A stretch of 64,000 nucleotides of DNA from Pseudorasbora parva (GCF_024679245.1 NC_090183.1:21681207-21745206), one strand, 5' to 3'. Counted from the first letter of the stretch, positions 52,213 through 64,000 are shown. Numbers and translations: made by a program. Notes: generated by a model from the letters alone, not told the origin.

Positions 52213-53462
52213 GGGATCCCCTGGTGTTGAAACTTGTATGGCTTAATATAACATAAATGATGTCTCTAGCAGAAAACCCATGAAAGATTTACGTTATTTA
52301 AAAAATCGATTTTATATTTGGACCATGGGCGGCGCTATCTTGTTTGCGTTCTTGGTTGATGACGTACAATGGTTGCACTCCTCAATCAGCTGGCGTTACC
52401 CGTAGCTATTTTTACCACAACGCAACTCGAAAATTGTTTCAAAACCGAGTTAGACAAAACCAATGAATTGCTTTGTAATTGTATTTAAAACACACTCAAA
52501 CATACATGTGCACACAAACTTTCTCTCTTACAGACTCACACACACCCCAACAGATCGGCGCGAACACACACGCAATGCGTGCGCGCATACATTACCCCCA
52601 ATCACTATAGACTGTTGATATGCAGTAGATTAACTGCAATGCCTAATGTAACCAGCAGAGGGAACTATCTAGGTAGGACCATATGATAGGGTAACGTGAG
52701 GAAGAGAGGCAGGATGTTTTGGTGATGATGCATGGGATTGGTTTGTGCATTAAAGTTTGAGCACAAGCTCAGTGAATTAACCTCAATCTTTAAACTTTCA
52801 TTTTTAAGACACAAATAACATTCCCTACTTTTGTTCACTAATACAACTTGAAGGAGTGAATGAAGACAAGTGCGTGAAGTCGGACAGCTGTTTGTAAATC
52901 GGCTGTACACTCGTTATTGCGGTGCAACGTGAGACTGAATGACTGCACTCGAACATGTCCACTATGGTGTCGGACAAAACTACAAATGGCCGTCCCTTCA
53001 AATAATGCCCTATTTCAGGGTATAGGGGGTCGATTTCAGACTCAGCCCCTGTCATGGAGACTGAGCAGCCAAACATCTCAATTGAAACAGCGTAGTCTGT
53101 CAGGTTTGTGTGCGCGCCCGCCATCTGTTTGTGACTTGTGTAGGTAAGTTTGTGTGCACATGTATGTTTGAGTGTGTTTTAAGTACAATTACAAAGCAAT
53201 TCATTGGTTTTGTTTAACTCTGAAACAATTTTCGAGTTGCGTTGTGGTAAAAATAGCTACGGGTAACGCCAGCTGATTGAGTAGTGCAACCACTCTACGT
53301 CATCAACCTAGAACGCAAACAAGATGGCGCCGCCCATGGTCCAAATATAAAATCGATTTTTTAAATAACGTAGATCTTTCATGGGTTTTCTACTACATAT
53401 TTCAGTAAGAGACATCGTTTATGTTATATTAAGCCATACAAGTCTCAACACCAGGGGATCCC
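52213..53462. mobile_element. 1.25-kb TIR element with ~310-bp inverted repeats
   Basis: 52213-52521 and 53146-53462 are inverted copies, starting GGGATCCCCTGGTGTTGA and including TGGCTTAATATAACATAAA, AATCGATTTTATATTTGGAC and AACACACTCAAACATACATG. The 620-bp centre is unrelated to the arms and contains no transposase. Flanking duplications are not obvious. The right arm contains AAGATGGCGCCGCCCATGG, which matches a YY1-type site. Long-armed elements like this can fold into large hairpins. Confidence 0.8.
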
Positions 53463-53484
53463 TTTAATAACGATTATGAGCCCT

Positions 53485-56400
53485 AATCAATCAATCAATT
53501 AACTTTATTTACATAGCGCTTTTACAATCACGATTGTGTCAAAGCAGCTTCACAGTGTCAAACAGGATAATATTGCGACAAAATTAGATTTGGCTGTACA
53601 GTCGTACAGGAGAAAACAGTGATGTTATCATCTTATTTTAATTTATCATATAGCGACAATGTTGGCAGATCAGTATTATAGTTTATAGAATTAAATAAGA
53701 CCTAATTCATACATTTTATTTGTATAATAAGTTGAATAACTTAAATCATATTTTTTGTGTCCCCAACTGAGCAAGCCAAGCCAAAGGCGACAGTGGCAAG
53801 GAACCAAAACTCCATCGGGGCATGATGGAGAAAAATAAACCTTGGGAGAAACCAGACTCAGTCGGGGGTGCCAGTTCTCCTCTGGCCTATTAACACACCG
53901 TGTAAGATTATTATTCTGGCAACCTTACAGGTCAGAAATCATATTAGATTGGAATATTCAAAATTTCAGGGTATCACGGAAGAGACTGATTTATTTAGGA
54001 TGGGGCGTCGATTACACAAGAGTATGAATACATGAAAGATCAGAATTATTGCGCCGAAGACGGGTTTTGAGCATGTCGTGCCAGTGAGGCAAATTTGGAG
54101 GAGACACCATTTGACACGGCTCAGCAGACACTCCAGGATGCGTTGGTCATGTCCAGGCAGGTCCACCATCCGATCCGGACAGGGCCCAGATCCGGGATAA
54201 ACCTCGGGATAAACAGAGAGACTAATATTAGCATAGATGCCATTCTTTTTATGATGTAACGAGTACATCAGGTGTTATGGGAAGTGTTCCCGGTTCCGGC
54301 TGACCTAGTTAATGCAGCCTAACAATCAGTCAATTGATTTGAATAATGAAAGTTAAAAATGTTCTATGTGTATGCCATAGTAAAGAGATGTGTTTTTAGT
54401 CTAGATTTAAACTGACAGAGTGTGTCTGCTTCCCGAACAATGCTAGGAAGACTATTCCAGAGTTTAGGAGCTAAATAGGAAAATGATCGACCACCTGCAG
54501 TTGATTTAGATATTCTAGGTATGATCAACTGGCCAGAGTTTTGAGACCGCAATAGACGTGATGGAGTATAATGTGTCAAAAGCTCGCTTAAGTACCGGGG
54601 AGCTAAACTATTTAGTGCTTTGTAAGTAATAAGTACGATTTTAAAATGTATGCGATGTTTAATAGGGAGCCAGTGCAGTGTTGACAGAACTGGACTAATA
54701 TGATCATACTTCCTGGTTCTAGTAAGAACTCTAGCTGCTGCATTTTGGACCAGCTGGAGTTTGTTTATTAAGCGAGCAGGGCAACCACCCAGCAGAGCAT
54801 TACAATAATCTAGCCCTGAGCTCATGAACACATGTACTAACTGTTCAGCATTTTGCATTGAAAGCATGTGCTGTAATTTAGATATATTTTTAAGATGATA
54901 GAATGCGGTTTTACAGATGCTAGAAACGTGGCTTTCAAATGAAAGATTGGTATCAAAGAGCACACCCAGGTTCCTCACTGACGAAGAGGGCTTGACAGAG
55001 CAGTCATCAAGTGTTCTAGGTTACTACTTGTGGAGCTTTTCTGTCCAATAATTAAAAATTCATTTTTATCTGAATTAAGTTGCAGGATATTACTATTCAT
55101 CCAATTTTTTTATATCAGCTATGCATTCCGTTAATCTTCTGAATTGGTAGGTTTCGTCAGGGCGTGAGGAAATATAGAGCTGAGTATCATCAGCATAAGA
55201 ATGAAAACTAACGCCATGCTTCCTAATGATATCTCCCAGTGGTAGCATATACAGGGTGAAAAGCAACGGTCCTAACACTGAGCCTTGCGGTACCCCATAC
55301 TGAACTTATGATCGGTGTGACATCTCTTCATTTACTGCTACAAACTGATAACGGTCAGATAAGTACGATTTAAACCATGCCAAAGCAGTTCCACTAACGC
55401 CAACATAATTTTCGATTCTATTCAGAAGAATATTGTGATGGATAGTATCGAATGCAGCGCTAAGATCGAGTAACACTAATAAAGAGATACAACCACGATC
55501 AGATGATAAGAGTAAATCATTTGTAACTCTAATTAGAGCAGTCTCAGTACTATGATACGGTCTAAATCCTGACTGGAAATCCTCACATATACCATTTCTT
55601 TCTAAAAAGGAACATAATTGTAAAGACACAGCCTTTTCTAGTATTTTTGAAAGAAACGGTAGATTCGAGATTGGCCTGTAATTGACTAATTCTTTAGGAT
55701 CTAGTTGCGGTTTTTTAATAAGTGGCCAAGTTTTTTAATAATTATAGCCAACTTAAACGTTTTCGGTACATATCCTAATGTGAAAGATGAATTAATGATA
55801 TTAAGCAGAGGATCTATGACCTCTGGAAGTATCTCTTTTAATAGCCTAGTCGGTATAGGGTCAAGCATACATGTTGTTGATTTTGATGATTTTACAATTT
55901 TAGCCAATTCTTCTCCTCCTATAGTAGTGAATGAGTGTAATTTTTCCTCAGTGACACTACAATGCTCTGTCTGAAGTGATACTGTAATAGACGGCTGCAT
56001 GGTTATAATTTTATTCCTAATATTATCAATCTTACAAGTAAAGAAGTTCATAAAGTCATTACTGCTGTGTTGTTTACAAACGTCAGAAGCTGAAGCTTTA
56101 TTTTTTGATAATTTAGCCACTGTATCGAATAAATACTTAGGGTTGTGTTTTCTTCTAAAAGAGTTGAGAAATAAGCAGATCTAGCAGTTTTTATGGCCTT
56201 TCTGTATGCCATCATGCTCTCTTTCCACAAATTGCGAAAAACCTCCAGTTTTGTTTTCTTCAAGCTGCGCTCCATTTTTCTGGCTGCTGTTTTAAGGCCC
56301 GAGTGTGCTCGTTGTACCACGGCGTGGAATTATTTGCTTTAATCGTCTTTAAGCGCCGGGGAGCAACTATGTCTAAAGTGCTAGTAAAGAGAGAGTCAAA

Positions 56401-57207
56401 AGTTTCTGTTGCAGCATCAAGTTCCTCTTGGCTATCTGTAATGCTGAGGAGATGGAACTGATGAGGAAGATTATGTACAAAGCAATCTTTAGTCACAGAG
56501 GTTATCGTCCTGCCATATTTGAAGCGAGGGGATGGCTTTGCAGCCTTGGGTAAATTAAGTATACATGATATTAGGTAATGATCTGAGATGTCATCGCTCT
56601 GCTGCAGAATTTTAACAGTATCAACATTTATTCCATGTGACACTATTAGATCTAAAGTATGATTAAGGCGATGAGTGGGTCCCGATACGTGTTGTCTAAC
56701 TCCAATAGAGTTTAGAATGTCTCTAAATGCCAATCCCAATGCGTTTTTTTCATTGTCTACGTGGATATTAAAATCCCCAACAATTAGTACTTTATCTACA
56801 GCTAATACTAACTCCGATACAAAACCAGCAAATTCTTTGATAAAGTCTGTATTGTGCCCTGGTGGCCTGTATACAGTAGCCAACACAAATGTCAAACGGG
56901 ATTTATCATTTACACTACACAGCATTACATAAAGCACCAAAACTTCAAAGGAATTATATTTGAAACTAGACTTCTGAGTAATACTGAAAATATTATTATA
57001 AATTACTGCAACACCTCCCCCTTTACCTTTCAGACGTGGCTCATGTTTGTAACAATAATCTCGGGGGATGCACTCATTTAAAGTAATGTAATCGTCAGGT
57101 TTTAGCCAGGTTTCTGTCAAACACAGCACATCTAAGTTATGATCTATAATCATATCATTGACTAATGCCCATTGTGGTTTGAAAACACTCCACTGATCGG
57201 GAAACAC
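53485..57207 (-). mobile_element. L2/CR1-clade LINE, minus strand, degenerate
   Basis: On the minus strand the order is endonuclease, reverse transcriptase, C-terminal region and a 3' UTR of about 880 bp ending in ATTGATTGATTG-type repeats at 53485-53500. Such short terminal repeats and the RT motif style fit the L2/CR1 group. No ORF1 is visible upstream of 57207, so the copy appears 5'-truncated, or the start is hidden behind the adjacent SINE-like sequence. Confidence 0.85.
54364..57207 (-). pseudogene. L2-like LINE ORF2 (endonuclease plus reverse transcriptase), broken
   Basis: The endonuclease part (57207-56260) contains LCLTETWL, GGGVAVIYNN, VYRPPG, VGDFNIHVDN and SDHYLISC. The next parts lie in other frames (56320-56048, then 56120-55701), including SKSTTCMLDPIPTRLL. 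The RT core resumes in the endonuclease frame at about 55730, with FQSGFRPYHSTETAL, LLDLSAAFDTIHH and, beyond an in-frame TAA near 55306, the catalytic [10 protein letters not shown] run of A near 55110 causes another frameshift before the C-terminal part (54978-54364). At least three frameshifts and one nonsense codon make it non-functional. The protein would nick target DNA and copy the element's RNA. Confidence 0.9.
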
Positions 57208-57425
57208 CCACTAGTGTTCTGCAGACATACACACCTGCATGATCTTGTGCTCATCAACAATCACTGTTAGTTCAATGTCACTGTCTCCACCCATGTGTGC
57301 TGTTGACTTTTGTAACCCCTCCTGTTCGAACTGCTCGCTCTAAGTGGGACTCAAACACGGGTCTGCCGGCATGAGAGTCGGACGCACAAGGAGGCTAAAG
57401 GTTACAACCTCTAGCACATACATGG
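57208..57425 (-). mobile_element. Probable tRNA-derived SINE fragment
   Basis: On the minus strand, TAGCCTCCTTGTG (57397-57385) and GTGTTTGAGTCCC (57358-57346) lie at the spacing of tRNA-type A and B boxes, with CGACTCTCATGCCGGCAGAC between them. This resembles the head of a fish tRNA-derived SINE. No tRNA with a full acceptor stem can be drawn, so it is not called a tRNA gene. It abuts the 5' end of the LINE. Confidence 0.45.
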
Positions 57426-57638
57426 GCAAACCCATAGACAGTAAAAGAAATGGACACAGCTTTCTGTGTCAACATAGACTTAAACGGCGAAAAGTGAAGT
57501 CAATTAGAAGCACTAACTTCCTGATGGCTGAGCGTACTGCACAGCCTCAGAATGAGCTTGATGACGTAGATGTGATGTAAACAACCTGTCTAACAGTTGT
57601 AAGTCTTCTTGTGGAAAGTGAAATCTGAATCACGTTGT
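57426..57638. repeat. Dispersed fish repeat fragment (CCATAGACAGT-type head)
   Basis: It begins CCATAGACAGTAAAAGAAATG, very close to CCATAGACCGTAAAAAAATA at about 58594. I recognise this as the start of a dispersed fish repeat but cannot name it. The rest is non-coding. Confidence 0.35.
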
Positions 57639-57642
57639 TTAA

Positions 57643-58439
57643 AGGGTTACTTCAGCGATTAGCATATGGCTTTGTATCACTAGACACCCTGGATTATATT
57701 CAAATGATTGTGCTTTCCCCCCTTATATCCCCCTGAGACAAGATATCTATGCATTTTATTTCTGGAAAAATTCCTCCTATGATGGAAATTGACGATATTT
57801 GCATCAAAGGAGGAATGTTTGGAATAAGGCTAAAGACTACAGCCAGCAGAGGGAGCCATTTACGCATGTTTTGAACTCGCGCATGGGGGATGGAGATCAC
57901 ACTCAGCTCGCAGGGAGAGCTCAGCAGGCAGCTGCAGGCACTCATTTAAAAGGAGCTATGGTGAGCAATGTAAGTGTTTTAACTTCTCAAATTAATTTCT
58001 ATGAAAGTTAAGCTTGCAAAGGCATGAACTGAAAAGCGCCAGACTGAACTCGCGTTTTGAATGTATGCCGCGAGTATAGTCGCGATTACCTCAGCTCTCA
58101 CCACGAGCTCATTAGCTCATTTCTCTCACTCCTGCAGTTAGTGCTCAGTGCTGTGATACTCGCGCGGTGACTCACTCATTATATTTAACAGACACGTTCA
58201 GGTTTTAATTGTAGTGTCTTCAACTCAGTCACAGTAATCCAGTAGGTGGCTTTGGGAATGGCCTAACAGGGCAGCGAAGCATTCTGGGAATTGTAGTCTT
58301 TCATCCCCATGAGACAAAAATACATTTTCTGTCTTTTCTCAGTCTAGAAGGCACCAAATTCAAAAATAATTTCACATTTCTACTACATTGATGACCCAGT
58401 TTAAATACAGATTCATCTTCCCAGCGCTGAAGTACCCCT
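57643..58439. mobile_element. 0.8-kb TTAA-flanked TIR element
   Basis: The left end AGGGTTACTTCAGCG and the inverted right end AGGGGTACTTCAGCG match at 14 of 15 positions. TTAA lies immediately outside both ends (57639-57642 and 58440-58443). TTAA duplications are typical of piggyBac and Kolobok superfamilies. No transposase is encoded; it is a non-autonomous copy. Confidence 0.75.
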
Positions 58440-58443
58440 TTAA

Positions 58444-58960
58444 ATGTTTTGTCCCGTTGCTTTTTGCTCTCTGCTTCTTGCCTTGCTTCTCCCTTGACTT
58501 TATCAGACTTTATGTCTCCACATCTCCCCGACTGCCTCATAGACAGATAAACATTTCCTGCGAGCGTCTCCTCCTTAGCCTGACGTGGTCATACCATAGA
58601 CCGTAAAAAAATATGGACGACTTCCGCTTGGCAGATTTGAAGCTTTTAGGCGGCCTGCACGGCACGGACATCTTGGGACCGAGTCTGCGCAGTAGCAATT
58701 TTGGGACCGGAGTTGCGCAGCAGAGCGCAGGAAGTAGAGCAGGAAGTACAGCCGCGATATCAAAAGCCCGCCCACACTCTCGCAGATGCAGAACAATTAA
58801 TTATGTTGGTGTGAAATAAACAGTTATGGAAATGTAGAAAATAAAGCTAAAGCTCCAATCTGCTCCCAAAAATTTCGAAATAGTCAGTTAGTGCCTCAGT
58901 AACAACTTCATTTAGAGAAGCCGTCAGTCTCAGCTGTCAATCATGACGTCACACCCCCCG
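58444..58960. repeat. Mixed non-coding sequence with a second CCATAGACCGT-type repeat
   Basis: 58444-58585 is pyrimidine-rich and unidentified. From about 58594 a second copy of the CCATAGACCGTAAAAAAATA head appears, followed by GC-richer sequence containing GGACCGAGTCTGCGCAGTAG and TTGGGACCGGAGTTGCGCAG, then CATGACGTCACACCCCC. Neither boundary nor family is certain. The L1 3' tail begins at 58961. Confidence 0.4.
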
Positions 58961-59213
58961 TTTTTTTTTTTTTTTTTTTTTAATAACTTTATTTAATTTT
59001 CTGATATGACATTTGTTTTATCAGAACAAAGGTCCAACAAAGGAAACAGTGGTACGATATACCGAATACATAAAAGTTAAGCAATTCTAGTTGAGGATAA
59101 GCATTTCTGATACATAAAATAAAGGGGTTCCAAACAGATCACCGTGGTAACATCAGGAAAGTAGATTAATCGTTACGAATATGTAATGTAGTATGAGACC
59201 CAGTATATAATGA

Positions 59214-62200
59214 TCATATTCTCAAGTATTCTAATACAGGCTTCCAAATTTTCAAGAAAATATCATGCTTGTCATGATTAATAAATCGTAACTTCTCAAT
59301 ATGAATAATGCTCACTAGCTCACTCAGTAGCACATCGAATGTTGGAACAGAATCCAGTTTCCACCTTTGAAGAATCAGTCTTTTTGCAAGAACCATAAAT
59401 AAAGAAATACATTGTTTTTCAAATTTACTAAAAGATGGTACAGAAGTTGCCCCAAAAATAGCAATCATCGGATCAGGAACAATCTCTTTTTTATATACTT
59501 TAGAAAGTAGGTCAAAAATGTCAGTCCAGTACTTGTGGAGGTTGCAGCATGTCCATAATGAGTGAAGAAGTGTACTGTAAGACTGAAAAAACTAGTATAT
59601 GCCGAAATGTCTGAATGAAGAACAAAGACTCTCTGAGAAAATAAGGAAATTAGCATCTGAACTGTCCCTCACACACCACTGGAGACGCAAGTCTCACCTC
59701 ACTATCAGCTAATCTACATCTTTCCCTATTGACTCCCTCTCCCCCAATTCATTCCCTCTCTCATGCTGAGATCACTGAAAATGCATCCAGAATCTCTATA
59801 TTACAATGTCAATCCACACGATCGAGTATCATATGTGTTTGATATCGTTTGAAATGTCTCAGTGCGACTGGTACAAATATCTCAACTCCACAGAAGTAAA
59901 CTAGAACATCATGAATGTTTTAAGGGTTTAAAGATATCTTTCCTTGGTGTATGGTGGGTGTGGCTTTCAGCCATTTGGCCTCTCTTCTAATCAGGTCTAT
60001 AGGACCTGATCAATGCAAATTCCTATTGTTAACTAGTGTTTCCATTTGAAAGAGTTTCAAATGGTTCTGGGTATGTATCTGGTTCTGGGTATTTAAGGAA
60101 ATGTTGCAAAGAGCTCAGGGCTCGATACTGTACTCAGGTCAGCCCGTAATGCTGGACGTTTTAACCCATGCAGCATTATGTAACCTTGATAAGTCCGGTA
60201 TACATCTCATTCTTTACTTTAGGGTATTTGACGTGAAGTATACCTTTGAATTGATTATGTAATTGGCGTTATACATTTACCTGATTGTTAATAAATTGTT
60301 ATACTTTGATTGATTCTGACTTGCTCTGGAATTATTCAGGTTATGAACGGACATAATTTCAACAAAGGGTTAAACGGAATAATTAAATGTGTAGTTAAAC
60401 TATTAAATATAAATGACCAAATAACCAATTGGCATTCTAACCCAAATTCTAAATTATAATTAAATGGAGTCAGATTAACGAGGAATTGGAATAAAATCCC
60501 TTTTGCCCCGCTGAAAAGACGAACGCGCAGCGACCTTCACCCGCCGATCGTTAGCCTCCATTGGGACGATTTGGGCGGCCTTACAGTACCTTCTGCAGCT
60601 TTGCATTTATTACATACCGGTGATACTTCAGGGAAAATCTTATGTAGTTTAGTTTTACACATGTATATTCTATGTAAAGATTTGAACTGGATTAAGTTGT
60701 GCCTGGTGTTAATCGAACAGTTGTGTATGTTTTGTAGACATTCCTCCCATTGTACATCCTCAATAGTGAAACCAAAATCCTCCTCCCAAGCTTTCCTGAT
60801 TATAGTTGTGTCACTGTCTACCAAATCGTGTAGTATATTATAGAAAGTTGACACCGCTTTAGAGTTTCCGGCTTTAAATCTGTTGATTTCCTCTAGTTTT
60901 TCATGCTTTTTTAGTTGTTCAAAGTCAGGGAAGCACTTTCTGACATAATCTCTGATTTGCAGATATCTGTAGAAGTGAGAATTTGGTAACTCAAACTTCG
61001 ATTGGAGCTCTTTAAATGACATAAATTGCTCGTTCATATACAGTGAACCGATGCGGTCTATTCCTTTCTGTTTCCAGAGTGAAAAGACATTGTCAGTGAG
61101 TGCGGGAATAAAGGAATGATTCTTGCATATCGGGCTATCAAGATATACATTAGGTGCTTTAATATATGTTCTAATTTGTTTCCAAATTTTTAAAGACTGA
61201 CTAATAACAAAATGGCTTTGATAGATGAACTTGCTGATCTTCCCTGGACTGTTGCACAGTGCATGTAATGAAGAATTAGAGCAGAGGGCTTGTTCAATTC
61301 TGAGCCATTCCGGTTGTTCACAAGATTCATCTATAGAATCAATTCTCCACCACGAAAATATATTCAGATGTGCAGCCCAGTAATATCCTTTAAAGAAAGG
61401 TAACCCAAATCCCCCCTTTTCTTTAGATTTTAATAAGTGTTGTCTTTTAATTCTTGGTGTTTTATAATTCCATAAAAACTGGACAATTATCTTGTCCAGC
61501 TGTTTGAAATAGGATTGTGGTATATATGAAGGGGTAGACTGAAATAAATGGAGGAATCTTGGTAAACTTACCATCTTTATCGCATTAATTTTACCAACCA
61601 TTGAAATTGGCAATGTTCTCCAAAAATCGATATTCTTTTTTAATTGGCTAATTCTCTTTTGCCAATTGACTCTAAGTAGGTCTCTTGGGTTTTTAGTTAT
61701 TATTATACCTAAGTAAGTAAATGAGTTTTCAGCTATCTTGAATGGGGTAGAGCTTATATACTGCTTATTAGCGTTGGGCGCAATAGTCATCAATTCACTT
61801 TTTTCCCAATTAACAGTAAAACCTGATATATTCCCGAATCTTGTAATTGAAGTGAGGAGATGTGGAATAGACTTGCTGGGATTTTTTTATATATAGCAGT
61901 ATATCATCTGCGTAGAGTGAAATATGTTGTGGGAGGCCACCTATCATAAGAGGTTGAATATCTGCTTGTTGCCGAATGTATGCAGCCAAGGGCTCAATCA
62001 CAACTGCAAAAAGAAATGGGGACAGTGGACAACCTTGTCTTGTCCCCCTATAGATTGAAAAAGGAGCGGAGATATTGTGATTTGTCACTACTGAGGCTTT
62101 CGGGCAACGGTATATTGTTTTTATCCACTCTCTAAAAGTATGGCCGAAACCAAATTTATTCAGGACCGTCATCATATATCTCCATTCAACTTGGTCGAAT

Positions 62201-64000
62201 GCTCTTTGTGCATCCAGCGAAATAACTGCAGCCTCTTCTTTATGGTTTGAATATAAAACATTATATAGCCGACGCAGGTTAAAAAACATATGTCTACCTG
62301 GCATGAAGCCTGTCTGATCTGGATGAATAATATCGCAAATATGCTTCTTCAATCTATTAGCAAGGATTTTCCCAATTATTTTTGTTTCCGTGGGTAATAA
62401 AGAAATTGGTCTGTATGAGGATACTAGCAATCGATCTCGACCAGGTTTAGGTATGAGAACAATATTAGCGTCATACATAGATGTGGGGAAACATCCAACT
62501 TCCTGTGAATGTCTAAACATACGTACCAGCAATGGCAAAATCACCTTGCTAAATCTTTTGAAAAATTCTATGCTGAATCCATCAGGACCTGGGGCCTTGT
62601 TGTTGGGGAATTGTTTAATTGCGTTTTCCACCTCTTCAATACTTATATCTGCCTCTAGTGTTTTTAAAGCCTCTTCGTTTAATTTTGGCAAATTTATTTC
62701 TTCCAGAAAAGTATCAATATTTTCCTTTTCAGATGTGTCTTTGGAAGTATAGACCTCAGCATAAAACCCTGCAAAATTTAGATTTATTTCATTTGTATCA
62801 GTTATCGTTTTCCCCTCTTTGTTGTTAATTTGATGTATGGCGCTAGAAGCTTGACTTTGTCTAAGTTGCCGTGCTAGAAGATTTTGGGGTTTATCGCCTA
62901 ATTCGTAGTATCTTTGTTTAACTTTACATAACAATTTTTGCACTCTGCCAGATAATAAAGAATTGTATTCATATTTCAAAGCAATAATTTTTTTCAATAA
63001 TGCGGTATTAGGACAATTTTTGTGTAAGCTTTCTAGATCAGTAAGAGTACTTTCTAGTTCAGTCATTCTCATTCTAACTTTCCTCCTTTGAGCTATCTCA
63101 AATGCTATTATTTCCCCTCTAACTACAGCCTTAAGTGTCTCCCATAAATTTGAATCATGCACTTCACCGTTATCATTAATTTCTATAAATTCCACAATCT
63201 TTTTTTCCAGATTTTTATTAAATTCTTCATCCTTCAGAAGTGTGTTATTTAACTTCCATCTTAAATCTCTTCTTAAATTATCTAGTCTAAGATCAACTGA
63301 CTGGGGGGCATGGTCTGATATAATAATATTGTGATATTGTGACTTGCATACACTCGGCACCAAATTTGAATCCAGCAGAAAAAAATCAATGCGTGAGTAT
63401 GACTTATGTACATGGGAGTAAAAAGAGAAATCTCTACCTGAGGGGTTTAGAATTCTCCATATATCAACAATGTTTAGGGATTGCATATATTGTTTTAAAG
63501 TTGCATTAGATTTGGAGACAGTGCTGGCAATCTGACTTGGTTGTCTATCTAGCACATTGTCCAGCACGCAATTGAAATCTCCTCCAATAATTACATTTGA
63601 TTCAGAAATATTTGGGATTAATTTGAATACTTTATGGAAGAAGAAAGGATCATCGAAATTTGGTGCATATAAATTCACTAGAGTAATTTGCTTTGAATGT
63701 ATGGCGCCCAACACAATAATATATCTACCATTTGCATCAGATATAGTCTTATGATGAACGAATGGTATGTTTTTATTTATCAAAATGGCCACACCCCTGG
63801 TTTTGGTAGAGAATGTGGACTGATACACTTGAGCAATCCATTTGGACTTTAATCTGTTCTCACTACCCTTCTTCACATGTGTTTCTTGAATGAAACCTAT
63901 ATCGGTTTTTAAAGTTTTGAGGTGTTGAAGAACTTTTCCACGCTTTATGGGACTATTCATTCCCCTAACATTCCAACTGATGAGCCTAATATTACCCAGT
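59214..64000 (-). pseudogene. L1 ORF2 (endonuclease and reverse transcriptase), partial and interrupted
   Basis: The frame is open from the window edge. The endonuclease shows ISWNVRGMNSP, FIQETHVK, NLYAPN, GGDFNCVLDN, YSRIDFFLL and ISDHAPQSVDL. The reverse transcriptase shows NKAPGPDGFSIEFF, SYRPISLL, LDAQRAFDQVEW, GTRQGCPLSPFLF and catalytic LYADDILLY. Just after the YADD motif a seven-A run near 61890 shifts the frame; the rest continues from about 61860 to 60590 with CNKCKAAEG near the end. The frame then meets the LTR insertion and resumes at 59571 with LWTCCNLHKYW and FSKFEKQC, ending at 59214. Apart from the A-run and the insertion it is open for about 1,250 codons. The product would perform target-primed reverse transcription. 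Confidence 0.92.
59576..60585 (+). mobile_element. 1010-bp solo LTR inserted in the L1 ORF2
   Basis: The insert begins TGTAAGACTG and ends GCGGCCTTACA, i.e. TG...CA with a 6-bp inverted terminus. It is flanked by identical GTAC at 59572-59575 and 60586-60589. Removing it with one GTAC restores the L1 reading frame across the joint. A TATTTAAG box near 60098 and AATAAA near 60291 suggest promoter and polyadenylation signals in plus orientation. It contains no coding domain, so it is a solo LTR left by recombination of an LTR retroelement (family undetermined). Confidence 0.85.

Larger units (their letters stand above)
58961..64000 (-). mobile_element. L1-clade LINE, minus strand, runs off the right edge
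   Basis: A 21-nt T run at 58961-58981 is the poly(A) tail of a minus-strand element. It is followed by about 230 bp of 3' UTR, then an ORF2 that continues to the window edge. The copy is interrupted by a solo LTR at 59576-60585. ORF1 and the 5' UTR, if present, lie outside the window. Confidence 0.9.

Noticed and set aside
52825..53124. 99-codon minus-strand ORF in the centre of the long-armed TIR element, possibly a captured gene fragment
   Set aside because: No recognisable domain. The opposite strand is also open, and similar sequence seems common in non-coding fish repeats.
52300..53340. Host gene exon suggested by Kozak-like CCATGG and ATGGCG sequences
   Set aside because: These motifs lie symmetrically in the two inverted arms of the TIR element and do not open a meaningful frame.
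57340..57420. Intact tRNA gene on the minus strand
   Set aside because: A and B box-like sequences are present, but an acceptor stem and anticodon arm cannot be formed; a tRNA-derived SINE head fits better.

Overview
The window reads as a repeat-rich stretch of a teleost genome, most likely a cyprinid-type fish. It carries very long GT, GA and ATT microsatellites, several fish-type terminal-inverted-repeat (TIR) elements, an L2-like LINE with ATTG-type 3' repeats, a fish L1 and a giant Helentron-type rolling-circle transposon. I see no host protein-coding gene, no rRNA and no intact tRNA. Every long open frame that looks genuinely coding belongs to a transposable element. Family names are recalled from motif patterns; no database search was run.

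Layout. 1-5533 is non-coding and probably holds the promoter, a non-coding first exon (ending at 754) and a 4.8 kb intron of the Helentron; the intron is loaded with nested TIR elements. 5534-13633 is one uninterrupted 2699-codon ORF: a degenerate peptidase-like copy, a complete herpesvirus-tegument-like cysteine peptidase domain, an OTU domain, an 18-residue basic repeat, zinc-finger-like cysteines, an HUH/two-tyrosine Rep, a PIF1-type helicase and an APE-like endonuclease. 13634-14504 is its 3' region with a 143-bp tandem duplication, a polyadenylation signal and an AAAT microsatellite.

14938-49958 is a head-to-tail tandem array of about ten complete units and one partial unit (3.05-3.7 kb each), with no credible genes. 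Units come in long and short forms, share a nested 48-bp-TIR insertion, and hold many GT/GA tracts whose translations give meaningless Cys-Val, Thr-His, Ser-Leu or Arg-Glu proteins.

49959-64000 is a graveyard of nested elements: a hAT transposase scrap, a 1.03-kb TIR element with CAG duplications, a 1.25-kb element with ~310-bp TIRs, a broken L2/CR1-like LINE on the minus strand, a probable tRNA-derived SINE, a TTAA-flanked TIR element, and a minus-strand L1 running off the right edge. The L1 ORF2 is interrupted by a 1010-bp solo LTR with a perfect GTAC target duplication.

The most notable item is the Helentron. Its single predicted polyprotein combines rolling-circle replication (Rep plus helicase) and an endonuclease with two different deubiquitinase-like cysteine peptidase modules. 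Whether the neighbouring 35-kb array is mechanistically related to it cannot be decided from sequence alone.
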